From: Liolophura sinensis
Taxonomy: Eukaryota > Mollusca > Polyplacophora > Chitonida > Chitonidae
Direction: 5' to 3'
Length of the DNA: 64,000 bases
Assembly: GCF_032854445.1 (NCBI RefSeq)
Contig: NC_088300.1
Span: 38,780,458-38,844,457, forward strand
The position numbers and the translations under genes are program-made. The notes beneath the pieces are model-generated. The model was not told where the DNA came from, searched no databases, and saw nothing but the letters and a program-made list of their open reading frames with translations. Of this stretch, positions 1 to 11,005 are shown one piece after another; the first letter of the stretch is position 1; every line of letters starts with the position of its first letter.

Positions 1-124
1 CCTCCCCTAGTGCTCGTGCTTCTTGGTGATTGGTCATTGTATGTGCTGTTGTGCAATATCGCCGTATGCCTAGTTGCGATGTCTCTCTAATATGAAATTT
101 CGATAGCCGCCAAACCCTCCGCTG

Positions 125-335
125 GGGAGGTGGGGGCCTCTATTCGTTCTTGGGGGGGGGGGGGGGGGGGGGGCCCAAGGGGAGGGTGCGCCAGAACCTA
201 TAGTGTGTATATGCCTCGAGATGGGGCTGGGAGCCCCTATTTGCCAGGGGGAGGGTGTTCAGGGAATGGGGGTTGGGAGCCTCTATTTCTTATGGGGAGG
301 GCCCCAAGGGGGGGGGGGGGGGGGGTGCCAGAACC
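125..335. repeat. G-rich low-complexity block with two long poly-G tracts
   Basis: G runs of more than 15 nt at about 151-173 and 309-327 separate two similar G-rich stretches sharing the phrases GCCAGAACCTATA and GGGAGCC. It has G-quadruplex potential; run lengths may be assembly-sensitive. Confidence 0.8.
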
Positions 336-998
336 TATACGCTGCATACTACTGGTGAGGTTCATGTACCAAATTTTTATGATTAAAACTAAGAAAAAAA
401 ACATGAACTGTTAATGGTAGGAGCACAGACTAACTGCCCAGTGAAGCGTGAGGTTATTTTTTATTACGTTCTTAAACTGTCAGTATAATCCCCTGACCAC
501 CCCTAAAGCTCTCCCATGGCACTCAGTCAGTAACAACAACAATCAACGCATTAAATCCTGGGATATACTTTTCAAGTCCCTGGAATGAGGATCGAACTTT
601 AGGGCATTTACGGTAACCCTGGCTACATGCAGTTTAACACATGTATAGGAAAGCAGCTGATTCTGATACGTATGCCTAATCTGAAATCCACATATAAAGC
701 AATATGGCATTCATCAAATTCAAAACTTTCAATCTGTACTGTACACACCGGAAACATCATCAAATCAATCAAGGGTTTATTATTATTTTCTTTTTTTTTT
801 TCTACACTCAAAAAGTTTTGACTTACACCTGAGTTACTGACATTGGTTGCATGGCATATTGGTGAATTACGATGAACTTTTGCTGGAAGGTGGGATGTTC
901 TGCTGCAGAAGAAGTGATCTCCAATAAATGCAAGACTATGAAAGATGGCTTCAAGGCTGCAGGCACACTGACAACAGGGAAAGCTATAAATTTTCTGA

Positions 999-1246
999 GG
1001 GGCCTCCGTGGCTCAGTTGGTTAGTGCGCTAGCGCAGCATAAAGACCCAGGAGACTCTCACCAATGCGGTCGCTGTGAGTTCAAGTTCAGCTCATGCTGG
1101 CTTTCTCTCAGGCCTTAAGTGGGAAGGTCTGTCAGCATCCTGCGGATGGCCATGGGTTTTCCCCGGGCTCTGCCCGGTTTCCTCCCACCATAATGGTGGC
1201 CACTTTCGTAAAAGTGAAATATTCTTGAGTACATAAAGTTCTTGAA

Positions 1247-1281
<35 letters not shown>

Positions 1282-1294
1282 ACAAATAAATAAA
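999..1294 (+). mobile_element. tRNA-derived SINE, family 1, full length
   Basis: The head has an A-box-like TGGCTCAGTTGG and a B-box-like GAGTTCAAGTTC. A conserved body follows (CTGCGGATGG, CCCGGGCTCTGCCCGGTTTC, CCACCATAATGG). The 3' end is AAGTGAAATATTCTTGAGTA plus an AAAT-type tail (about 1244-1294). It is the reference copy for the others in the window. Confidence 0.88.
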
Positions 1295-2199
1295 TATAAA
1301 TTTTCTGTCATCCACAATATGGTCATTAACACAAAAATTAGGAAAGACTTACTGTAGAAGAACTACATAACTTTACCTTTAACTGGTTTTCCTGTTTTAT
1401 ACTGTTCTGTTGTAAAAAATCTGAAATTAGAAAGTTTTTTCAAACATGGTAAACTGATGAGTGTGTAGAGCACCATAAATATGTAAATACGATATATAAT
1501 TTATATAAATATGTCTTCTTGAAAACAAAAATAAGTAAAAACTTTGATTTCATATCACCTTACTGAAATAATGGACAGATGTTGACAAGGAAAACAAAAT
1601 TTACCTGTGAGAAGAAATGAAATATGTCAGCATGTAAAATGCAATTTCTACATTAAGGCTAATGACGCATACATAAAACGCTTGGTTATTACTTCTTAAT
1701 ACATGGTATGTGATGTTGCCTGACCTACAAAACAAGACAAGCTTATCAGTTTTCTTCTTGGGATGTTAAAATGGCTTGAAACTACAGTTTTCCTAAAGGC
1801 CCCCAGCAGTCAGCCCAGAAACCAGGTTGTCTGCTATGGTGACATCAATGGTGAAAGCTATCAAAATAATTTTGGTGGGGTCAGAGCGCAAATTGAGGAT
1901 GCCCATTATGTTTATCGATGATATCGTTAGAAAAATATTTCAGAACACTAATAGAAAATTTTCAAAAAAATATAGGGTTATTAAACATATAAAATATGCC
2001 AACAAAATGAAAAAAAAATCCTCTATGTGTTTTTTCCTTTGGCATATTGTTCTTTATGTTCCTTAAAACCATGGCCTGAGTTTTATATAGTACCTTGTCA
2101 TGTATTCTTTTACTGAGTCAGACATTTCCAACCTTGACAATTATTACGTCAGTAAAGGTACCTAAAATACTAAAATTACACACAACGAACAATATTTAC

Positions 2200-2301
2200 T
2201 CTTTGATAACAGCTGCCAGCTGAGGACCTAAATCCTCACAATGGAACCATTTCTCATAAAGTGTTTCTGTAGTAAGCTTTCCTTGGTCTTCTACAAAGTA
2301 C
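2200..2301 (-). CDS. HAAO: HAAO coding exon 5 (last one in the window)
   Basis: 102 nt encode [19 protein letters not shown] and then [14 protein letters not shown], corresponding to the HAAO segment around FEKWFYCKDLGTQLAP. The acceptor is TTCCCAG. The donor is AAAGA|GTAAAT, leaving GA of a Glu codon, as expected before the family's EFF motif. Confidence 0.88.
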
Positions 2302-5300
2302 CTGGGAAGAGAGAATCATAGTAGCTAAATATCTGCATAATATTTTACCATGGCCAAATAATTTTAATCCGTTGAATGGATGGGTTCATTGGATGGGTGG
2401 ATGGGCTGATCAGAACACACTCATAAGCACAGCATGGGGACAAAAACCAGCTGGCACATTTTAAAACAAACTGGACAAAGACCTTGCAATTTTAAGCTGA
2501 ATGATCTATTGTGTATTGTTAGAAAAGCTCTCATTAAATTTCAAAGTCAAAAGAATAAAATTTATTTCAAACTCCAATGATCTACACATTATACTCCAAT
2601 TTTTTAGTATTCTAGAATTGGAATTCGGATAGAAGAATACCCTAATTTTTCGAACTTTTAGGACATCTGGTCTGCTCCAGGAATGTATAGTTTCTTCTTT
2701 TTCCACATTGTTAGTCCATCTAATGAACAACATATTTATATCTTTTCTTTCCAAAAAAAACTGGGAGAGAAATGTAATTCTTTGCTTTCAGCACTACTAA
2801 TATCTGCCCCAAAAATCAGAAAATTAGGGTACCTAAGTTGCTGACGTTACGGGCTGTGTTCTAAAACAATGTTACCTTGGAGATTTTACTTAAAATTGTC
2901 GTCACACATTGTATTAGACTACGTATATGTACATGTACATAAATATTTGGAATGGCCACAGAGGGTAAGCATAACTTAACCACATTTTAACAATTACCGC
3001 AGACCGTCCAGTTCATCAGCATTTCGCTCTCTTTCTATCACCAAGCCTACAGTGTCCGCCTTCCTTTGTGGAGAATGAGGGATTCGTGCAGGTAGCAGAA
3101 ATACCTGAAATCAATTTCATGGAATAAATTCTTCAAAATTGCTATTAAAATTCAATCCTAGTATTAAAGTGAGTTTTCAACCTTCTCTTCAGTACAATTA
3201 TGTAGTCTCACTATAAAAGGCTTTGATATGATTGTATTTCGTTTATTTAATTGGTGTTTTACGCCGTACTCAAGAATATTTCACTTATACCACAGCGGCC
3301 AGCGTTATGAAGTATTTAAGAAGATGGGGGGATAGCAGAGGTGAACATTATAGGTCCTAGTGAAATGAACATGAAAGCTATAAAAACAGTTATTTTGGAC
3401 ATGTAATGAAACATATACATGAAGGGCAGGCATTCTGAAAGTATTGTGAGAGCAAAACATTTCCCCTACTCATTTGGGCTGTCAGAAAATTTCGTCCACA
3501 ATGGACGCAAAAATGGCAGCTGTTTTCTACCCGCAAATGGATGAAATGGCACAACACAAGCTTGGTCTGTAAGTTGTATTAGTGAAGCCATGTACCAAAT
3601 TTCAATTCAGGATAATTAAGGGTTTTGGAAAAAAAGCCATATTATCTGTCAATATTCAAAACAGCAGAACCACTAATGTTATTTTGTTGAAAACAGATGA
3701 AACAGCCCCAAATCTTCAGCGTGATCTCTAACTTGTTTTGATGAAAATATGCATCAAGTATCCATTCCATACAATTAACAGATTGGCACACAATGGGGAA
3801 AATAGTGACTGTCCAGGACAAAAAAGAGTCACACTTTTGTCAACAAGGCATTCAGAAAACAGTTTGGTAACAGTTCATAAAACTCCATAATGTTCAAGTC
3901 AGGTGATATGTTTAAATAAAGATGAGAGCAGGGCAGCTGGATAGACAGATAAGAGCAGAGCTGCTGAATGGGAAGATGAGAGTAGGATAGCTGCATGGGA
4001 AGATGAAAGCAGGGCAGCTGAATGGGAAGATGAGAGCAGGGCAGCTGAATGGGAAGATGACAGCAAGGCAGCTGAATGGGAAGATGAGAGCAGAGCAGAT
4101 GGCTGGGAAGATGAGAGCAGAGCAGTTGGATTAGAAGATGAGAGCAGGGCAGCTGGATAGAAAGATGAGAGCAGAGCAGCTGGATTGGAAGATGAGAGCA
4201 GGGCAGCTGGATAGAAAGATGAGACCAAGATAACTGCATGGGAAGATAAGAGCAGAGCAGCTGGATGGGGAGATGAGAGTAAAGCAGCTGGACAGGAAGA
4301 TGAGAGCAGGGCAGCTACATGGGAAGATGAGAGCAGGACAGCTGGATGGGAAGATGAGAGCAGGGCAGCTGAATGGGAGGATGAGAGCAAGGCAGCTGGA
4401 TGGAAAGATGACAGCAGCACAGCTGGATGGGAAGCTGAGAGCAGGGCTGCTGGCTGGGAAGATGAGAGTAGAGAAGCTGAATGGGAAGATGAGAGCAGGG
4501 CAGCTGGATGGGAAGATGAGAGCAGGGCTGCTGGCTGGGAAGATGAGAGTAGAGAAGCTGAATGGGAAGATGAGAGCAGGGCAGCTGGACAGATAGATGA
4601 GAGAAGGGCTGCTCGATGGGACAATGAGAGCAGGGCAGCTGGATGGGAAGATGAGAGCAGAGTAGCTGGCTGGGAAGATGAGAGCAGAACAACTCGATGA
4701 GAAGATGTGAGCAGAGCATCTGGACAGAAAAATGAGAGAAGGGCTGCTCGATGGGACGATGAGAGCAAGGCAGCTGGATGGGAAGATAAGAGCAGGACAC
4801 CTGGATGGAAGATGAGAGCATAACAGCTGGATGGGAAGATGAGAGCAAAGCAGCTGGATGTGAAGATGAGAGCAGGACAGCTGCATGGGAAGATGAGAGC
4901 AGGACAGCTGGATGGGAAGGTGTTAGCCAGGCTGCTGGATGGGAAGGTGTTAGCCAGGCTGCTGGATGGGAAGGTGTTAGCCAGGCTGCTGGAAGGGAAG
5001 GTGTTAGCAGGCTGCTGGATGGGAAGATGAGAGCAGGGCAGAGATTACTCACCTGACCCTCTTTTATTTCAATATCTCTGTGAACTCCCTTTTCTAACAC
5101 TTTCAGACACATATCTCCTTTCATCATGTAAAAAAGCTGTAACAAAGCATGGCATTATAATCAGTCATAACAACTATGACTAGGAACTTTGGTCTGAAAC
5201 ACAGTGCACCAAAACATGTAACTGATTGAACAGAATAATATACATAGCCAATCAGGAAGTCCTATCCCAAATATCTGACCACTGTATTAAAATGACTCAA

Positions 5301-8300
5301 TACTGAAAGGATTGAGCTTGGCAAGGTTCCAATCTGCACCTTATTATTTACAGTTTTCATTAAGTTGCGCAGAAACTGGAATGCTATATTGTCTCCTTAA
5401 AAATAATTAAATATTCATCAAATCAGCTATTTTCTTACCTAAATATGAGTGCGAGCATATGGTTTCTGGGAGAAAATAACTGAGACGTGCTAGAAAAACG
5501 CCGGAAATAAGGGTGGGCATGACCTTACCATGACCTGTACAAAGACAGCTTATTAATAGGCTCAAAGAAGATCCTAGCTGTGGCAAACAATGAATGTCCC
5601 AATTTTGACTTTTCAGTGGAAAAAAGTGTGCTAATTTTATATTATATTATAAAGCATAGTGTATTACAGACGTTATCTCAATGAAGTGAGTAGTTATATT
5701 TCTTTCTTACAATGGTACTGGAAAATGGAAGTTTCCTGAAAGTTTGCTGCGATGTTGTAATGTATGGGTAAATTTGCTATAAGTGTAACCAGACCACCCA
5801 GTCACACTGTCATCAGACCACCCAGTCACACTGACATCAGACCACCTGGTCACACTGTCACCAAACCACCCAGTCACACTGTCACCAGCCCACTGAGTGT
5901 CACCAGACCACCCAGTCACACTGTCATCAGACCACCCAGTCACACTGTCACCAGACCACCCAGTCACATTGCCACCAGACCACCCAGTCACAGTGTTACC
6001 AGATCATCCACTCGCTGTGTTACTAGACCACTCAGTCACTTTGTCACCAGACCACAAAGTCACTGTGTCACCATACCACCCATTCACTGTGTCACCATGC
6101 CACCCATTCACTGTGTTACCAGATCACCCAGTCAAAGTGTTACTAGGCTACCCAGTCATAGCATCAGCAGACAATCTAGTCACACTGTCATCAGACCACC
6201 CAGTCACACTGTCATCAGACAACCCAGTCACAGTGTCACCATACCACCCTGTCACTGTGTCACCATACCAGACAACCACTGTGTCAACAGACTACCCATT
6301 CACTGTGTTACCAGATCACCCAGTCAAAATGTCACCAGACCACCCAGTCAAAGTGTCACCACACCACCCAATCAAAGAGTTACCAGGCCACCCAGTCATA
6401 GCATCACCAGATCATCTAGTCGCATTGTCACCAGTTCACTGAGTGTCACCAGACCACCCAGTCACAGCTTCATCAGGCTACCCAGTCAATGTATCATCAG
6501 ACCACCCAGTCACTGTGTTACCAGAACACTCAGTCACTGTTACCAGACCACCCAGTCAATGTCACCTGACTACTCAATTAAAGTGTCCCCTGGCCTCCCA
6601 GTCACAGTGTCACTAGGCCCTTCAGTCATTGTGTCACCAGACCACTCCGTCACTGTGTCACCAGAGCACCCGGTCACTGTCACCAGACCACCCAGTCACT
6701 ATGTCACCAGACAACCCAGTCACTGTATTACAACACCACCCAGTCACAGTGTCACCATACCACCTGGTCACAGTGTCACCAGACCACAAAGTCACTTTGT
6801 TCCCAGACCATAAAGTCAACGTGCCACCAAAGCACTGTGTTACAACAACACCCAGTCACAGTGTCACCCTACCAAGTGGTCACACTGTCACCAGACCACC
6901 CAGTCACTATATCACCAGACCACCCAGTCACTGTGTTACAACACCAACCAAGTCAAAACGTCACCTGACCACCCAGTAACAGTGTCACCAGACCACCTAG
7001 TCACTTTTTCACCAGACTATGCAGTCCAAGTGTCACCAAACCATCTAGTTACTTTGTCACCAGACTAAGCAGTCAAAAAGGCACTAGATCACCCAGTCAC
7101 AGTGTCACCAGACCACTCGTCCAAAGCGTCACCAGACTGATCAGAAATGTCTGGTCAGAAATGTGCACTTGTGTACACTTCAGCCAAAAATCCAACGTTA
7201 TATATCAAATCAAATGTCACTACAAGTATTACAGTACACTTCTCTAGATTTGAGATCTTCATTCTTCCCAGCTTAGCTTTCCGAAATACAAATCTGTACT
7301 TTTTCATTCACTAACCCTGAACTTTTAGTGTGTGGTGTCCCCAACATCTCAAAGCTGTGAGCTACAAAACCATGTTTAATTTAATCCTGAAGTAATTCTT
7401 ACTTTGTATCAGTTATTCCTTATTAATAAATACAAAAACGTTAGAATTAATATAAGTATACCAAGAGATTACAAGATGTAGCCAAGAGATTACAAGATGA
7501 ACAAGTGTAAAATGCATTTTCTTCCTGTGAAAGACTTGACACTTTCCAAAGGTGCCGTTGTTGATGAATCTTCCACCCCATACACTGCTTAGTATGTCCC
7601 AAACTATCTGCCCCATCACACTGAAGTTTTGCTACACGTGCAGGTTAGAGTATAAATATAGAGCAGTAACTTGATCAAAGAATCCTTGCCCTATTGAGCG
7701 CCAGCCTTATACAGTGTTCCTGCATGTAGGCAGGGGCAGAGAGACTAGAATCACTGTGCTTTATAATTGTGACTACAACCACATCGACATCAAGCAAAAC
7801 TTAGCTAACCGGCACTTTCAATTTGAGTCGGCTATGCTCGGCATCATCTGGAAAAAGATAAACTCGTGAACATTTGGATTGAAACCAAGAAGATTTATAC
7901 CATTAAAAGGGGCGATTGATAACCCTGGGGATCCTTTTTTGTGCCCTTAACTTTAATTTTTAATTTCATAATCAACAGACTGAAGGAACTATTCTGAACT
8001 ATTCATGGCCAACTGATCTCAGAGCTAGCCCTTTTCACTCTTTACACGACTGCAGCTGCTAGATAAATCTTCCTACTTTCCTGTGATATGTTATTTATTC
8101 ATTTGACTGGATGTTTACACCATACTCAAAAATATTTCACTTACATGATGGCCCCGTGATAAGTTACACATGTACTATATAATATCAGAATGGACACAAT
8201 GTGATGCTGTCTGTTAACTATCAGTCAGATCAGCACATCTGTCAGTAATTATGACGTTTTCGTGAAAAAATTAGGAGACCAGCCTGTCAGAACAACTGGA

Positions 8301-9258
8301 TCACCCGTGATAATGAGGGAAAGATGTAAAACTTTTAATTATGAGAGAAATAAAATAATATTGCCATCACCATTTATAGTTTCACATTGTTAATAGATTT
8401 TGAGAAGGCTGCTACCTCTTCTCCCTCCTCAATATGATAGTCCCTCCTCTGGTTGGGACCTCCCACAAAAAATACTTTCATCTGTCCATCTTCATGCCTA
8501 TAGAAGTAGAAGCAAAGAACACATAATTAAAGCTCAAATTTATTTAATAATATCCACACTGCTATTGAAAGCCAAATGTAGCTATATTCAAATACAAAAA
8601 TTATTGCATGAAAATCAAATTGTGCAATTATTTTGTTTAAATCTACCTTAGAAGAGCATGTCTGTAGGAGGCACAGGAATTGAAAAGTTCAGCTCCATAC
8701 ATGAAGTATTTAAACATTTGAGATGTGACATGGAAGTCTTCCCCCAGAAACCAACAGTATAAGAATACAGAGGACTATTTTCTAGAAAGTATCTGTGTAG
8801 AAATATGGATTTCACAGTATGAAGTGTACGTAAGTATATTATATATGCTGATTAAGCCAAAGGCTGTTGCGTAAGCCAAAACAAAGTTGTCAAAAAGGGC
8901 CCAGTAAGCCCTACTAGACCCACATCGTGTACCACACGTTGTTGTTGTTCAAGGCAGCTTTCTTAGGCCTAGCCTATAAAGTATTATTTCCGGCATCTCT
9001 AAAGCAGGTTAAACTTAAAATGCTATTACCATAAGTGTACATGAGTTATACTATGTGCAATTGATGACATCGCCGACAAGCTCACATTAGTTTATTGCAG
9101 ACTGGGGGTTGAAAGAATCCCTTGTTTTCTTCAACCCACTGATCGATATTGTACGGCACAAATAGCTCGGGCACACACTTCGACTCGTCGTCTTCCTCTC
9201 GGCGCTTGGCTAATGTCGGGCCGCCCATTGTCTCCTCACCAGATCGCTTAGAGGACAT
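2200..9258 (-). CDS. HAAO: 3-hydroxyanthranilate 3,4-dioxygenase, 5' part (five exons; 3' end beyond left edge)
   Basis: HAAO is a cytosolic Fe(II) dioxygenase of the kynurenine pathway. It opens the ring of 3-hydroxyanthranilate, giving the precursor of quinolinate and NAD. Exons in transcript order are 9086-9258, 8416-8497, 5053-5136, 2998-3104 and 2200-2301. All junctions are GT-AG and the phases join without a stop to give about 183 residues. The joined protein reads [18 protein letters not shown], then [11 protein letters not shown], then [11 protein letters not shown] and [10 protein letters not shown], which are the HAAO cupin signatures. Iron ligands by spacing are His79, Glu85 and His123; substrate residues are Arg75, Arg127 and Glu137, all present. 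From memory of the family, about 135 C-terminal residues are missing, and I found no exon for them in 1-2199, so they probably lie to the left. The N-terminus is about 32 residues longer than in the human enzyme. Introns hold two minisatellites and SINE fragments. Confidence 0.93.
2998..3104 (-). CDS. HAAO: HAAO coding exon 4 (second metal-ligand motif)
   Basis: 107 nt encode [20 protein letters not shown] and then [15 protein letters not shown]. The acceptor is TTTCAG and the donor CG|GTAATT. It contains the third iron ligand (His of PHSPQR), the Arg four residues later and the substrate-contacting Glu of VIER. Confidence 0.93.
3238..3312 (-). mobile_element. SINE family 1, 3'-end fragment
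   Basis: Antisense copy of the 3' end only (GGTGTTTTACGCCGTACTCA, then AATATTTCACTTATAC), in the HAAO intron. Confidence 0.8.
3921..5041. repeat. Minisatellite, 27-bp unit, about 41 copies
   Basis: The unit has a core of GATGAGAGCAGGGCAGCTG. Near the right end it changes to a variant with GGAAGGTGTTAGCCAGGC, also 27 bp. It lies in the HAAO intron between exons 3 and 4 and ends about 11 nt from the exon 3 donor. Because 27 is a multiple of three, long repetitive open frames arise on both strands; I do not regard them as genes. Confidence 0.93.
5053..5136 (-). CDS. HAAO: HAAO coding exon 3
   Basis: 84 nt in phase 0 encode [20 protein letters not shown] followed by DIEIKEGQ. This matches the HAAO segment of the form YQLEGDMVLRVLE. 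The donor is CAG|GTGAGT. The 27-bp minisatellite in the following intron begins only about 11 nt past this donor. Confidence 0.93.
5784..7140. repeat. Minisatellite, 24-bp unit, about 55 copies
   Basis: The unit core is CACCAGACCACCCAGTCAC with variable CTGTGT/ACTGTC. It lies in the HAAO intron between exons 2 and 3. The period is divisible by three, which leaves a 349-codon repetitive open frame on the plus strand, with no sign of being a real gene. Confidence 0.93.
7475..7772 (+). repeat. Dispersed repeat, copy 1 of a ~290-bp duplicated segment
   Basis: It is highly similar to 10714-11005, from CCAAGAGATTACAAGATGAA to GCAGGGGCAGAGAGACTAGA. A short internal repeat of its first 20 nt (about 7473 and 7482) is unique to this copy. 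In the HAAO intron between exons 2 and 3. Identity of the source sequence is unknown. Confidence 0.88.
8089..8155 (-). mobile_element. SINE family 1, degenerate 3'-end fragment
   Basis: Degenerate antisense 3' end (ACCATACTCAAAAATATTTC) in the HAAO intron. Confidence 0.6.
8416..8497 (-). CDS. HAAO: HAAO coding exon 2 (first metal-ligand motif)
   Basis: The acceptor is CTATAG and the donor GAG|GTAGCA. The 82 nt complete Met58 and encode [20 protein letters not shown]. This holds the substrate-binding Arg and the His-x5-Glu iron-ligand pair of the HAAO cupin. Confidence 0.93.
9086..9258 (-). CDS. HAAO: HAAO coding exon 1
   Basis: The proposed start ATG (9256-9258) opens an acidic/basic N-terminal extension containing [10 protein letters not shown] before the conserved segment [17 protein letters not shown]. 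The donor after AAACTAAT is GTGAGC. The frame stays open to another ATG at 9390, but that upstream part is Cys-rich and unlike HAAO, so the 9258 start is preferred. The exon has 173 nt, leaving two bases for the next codon. Confidence 0.88.
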
Positions 9259-9640
9259 GGTTAGTAATTCTGAAGTTTGATCAATGAACTTTACATCACA
9301 CGGATTAATAAAGTTGTGGATGATGTCAACCCAATTACATCCGACTGCGACGCTACATGCCCTACAATTTCTAGCTGGAAAAGTCGTCAATCAACTTTTG
9401 ACACGCCTACTTCTGTATCTCTCTTTTGTGATGACTGGCCAAAGATAGACACAAACAAATATTACCTGCCCACAAACGCACACACACCTCCAGCCTTCAA
9501 ACCCATGGATAAACCTATAGCGGGATAATGTAAGTAGATCTAGACTCCAGCGGTAGAATGTATTAGAACGTAGGTAGGCCTAATTGCGACCGATGTGTGT
9601 TACAATATATAATTCAGTTTAATTTCATTTAATTGAATGC

Positions 9641-10030
9641 GATTTAATTATTTGGCCGGTGTTTCACACCGTACTCAAGGATTTTCCACTCACATGTATA
9701 TGGCTGTGTTAAGATTTATGGCTGTATGAAACCAGAGATCGGCGTACATATGTAGGCATACACGTACATAACAAATTAGTCCGCCTAACTAAGCCGTAAC
9801 CGAAACAACGAGAGCTGCATGGATTCCAACAGTCAACCTCACAGGGCACCTAACACACCGTGATGAAACGCACGACCATGCGCAAGTTGCTGGCAGACCT
9901 TCCCACGTACGACTGGAGAGGAAACCAATATGAGCCGGATTTGGTCTCACAGCGACAACATTGGTCATGTTGGTTAGAGGCATTTGTGGGTCATTGCGCC
10001 GCATACATATACTGTGTTAGTCCATGGGCG
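9641..10030 (-). mobile_element. SINE family 1, diverged and interrupted copy
   Basis: The antisense 3' end is at 9641-9695 (GGTGTTTCACACCGTACTCA). After about 160 bp of unrelated or eroded sequence, the body and head resume at about 9860-10030 (CGACCATGCGCAAGTTGCTG, then TTGGTTAGAGGCATTTGTGG). It lies upstream of the HAAO start. Confidence 0.65.
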
Positions 10031-10713
10031 AGACCTGATATTGGTACCACCTGAGGTGACCTATCCTAATTGGTACTAGCATGTCTACAGGCTCAGTAGA
10101 TAAACTTTCGACAATAGCAGATTCATCACAAATTTTGAGAAAGTGAAAAATCATCAATTTTCGGTGTTGTGTACATTACAAAAAGCAAAAGAAACACCAC
10201 ATAGACCTAGCACTGTCTCATATTCTCAGTCATAAAAAAAAACTAAGGCCACGTCAAAAAAGCTGGTTTGTATTATTTAATACCTGAAAGAAAATTTAAC
10301 ATTCCACTTTTTTTTTTTTGCTAAATGGGGTATTAATATATTTATTTTGCTACTTGATACACATATACTGCTTTACTTCTGCATTCAAAATGTATAGAAA
10401 CATAGGCCTACAGCGATGAATTCATCCTCCAAATGAACCTTGAAATAAAATATTTCAAACAAAACATAAGGATGTGACGTCACTGATATAAACTAGGTCC
10501 CAACAGCATTTTACTAGTTGCGGGAAATGTAACTAGGAAAAATTAAACCATGTTGTGCTTCATCGGGTAAGTATGTCCTTTTTGTGTTCTCTTGCCCTGT
10601 TAGTGTAAACTCGAGTGATGTTCTGACTCCTGCGTGTCGATGAGAGGTGTTAGTATGTTGAACGTCCTGCAACAGCGGTGGTGATCGGACGACATATGCC
10701 CCACTTCCAGATG

Positions 10714-11005
10714 CAACCAAGAGATTACAAGATGAACAAGTTTAAAATGCATTTTCTTCCTGTGAAAGACTTGACACTTTCCAAAGGTGCCGTTGTTGAT
10801 GAACCTTCCACCCAAAACATTGCTTGGTGTGTCCCAAACTATCTGCCCCATCACACTGAAGTTTTGCTACACGTGCAGGTAAGAGTATAAATATGGAGCA
10901 GTAACTTGATCAAAGAATCCTTGCCCTACTGAGCGCCAGCCTTATACAGTGCTCCTGCGAGTAGGCAGGGGCAGAGAGACTAGAATCATTGTGCTTTACA
11001 ATTGC
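10714..11005 (+). repeat. Dispersed repeat, copy 2 of a ~290-bp duplicated segment
   Basis: Same orientation as copy 1, 3.2 kb away. It contains a 50-codon open stretch ([20 protein letters not shown]...) ending at a donor-like CAG|GTAAGA; copy 1 carries in-frame stops in the region. It could be a mobile element or a duplicated gene fragment. Confidence 0.88.

Noticed and set aside
880-1000. Short plus-strand stretch starting MNFCWKVGCSAAEEV that looks protein-like
   Set aside because: It runs directly into a SINE, has no supporting splice sites and does not match HAAO or another family I know.
1001-1095. tRNA-like sequence with A and B boxes
   Set aside because: No complete cloverleaf or anticodon arm; the same sequence heads a dispersed SINE found over a dozen times. 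The same applies to 41893-41965 and 60240-60330.
3829-5145. Several long open frames on both strands through the 27-bp array (up to 289 codons)
   Set aside because: They are by-products of a repeat unit divisible by three. Composition is purely repetitive, frames overlap on both strands, and a real HAAO exon with proper splice sites sits at one end.
5764-6979. 349-, 181- and 116-codon open frames through the 24-bp array
   Set aside because: Same cause: three overlapping frames stay open because the period is 24. No signal peptide, domain or non-repetitive part.
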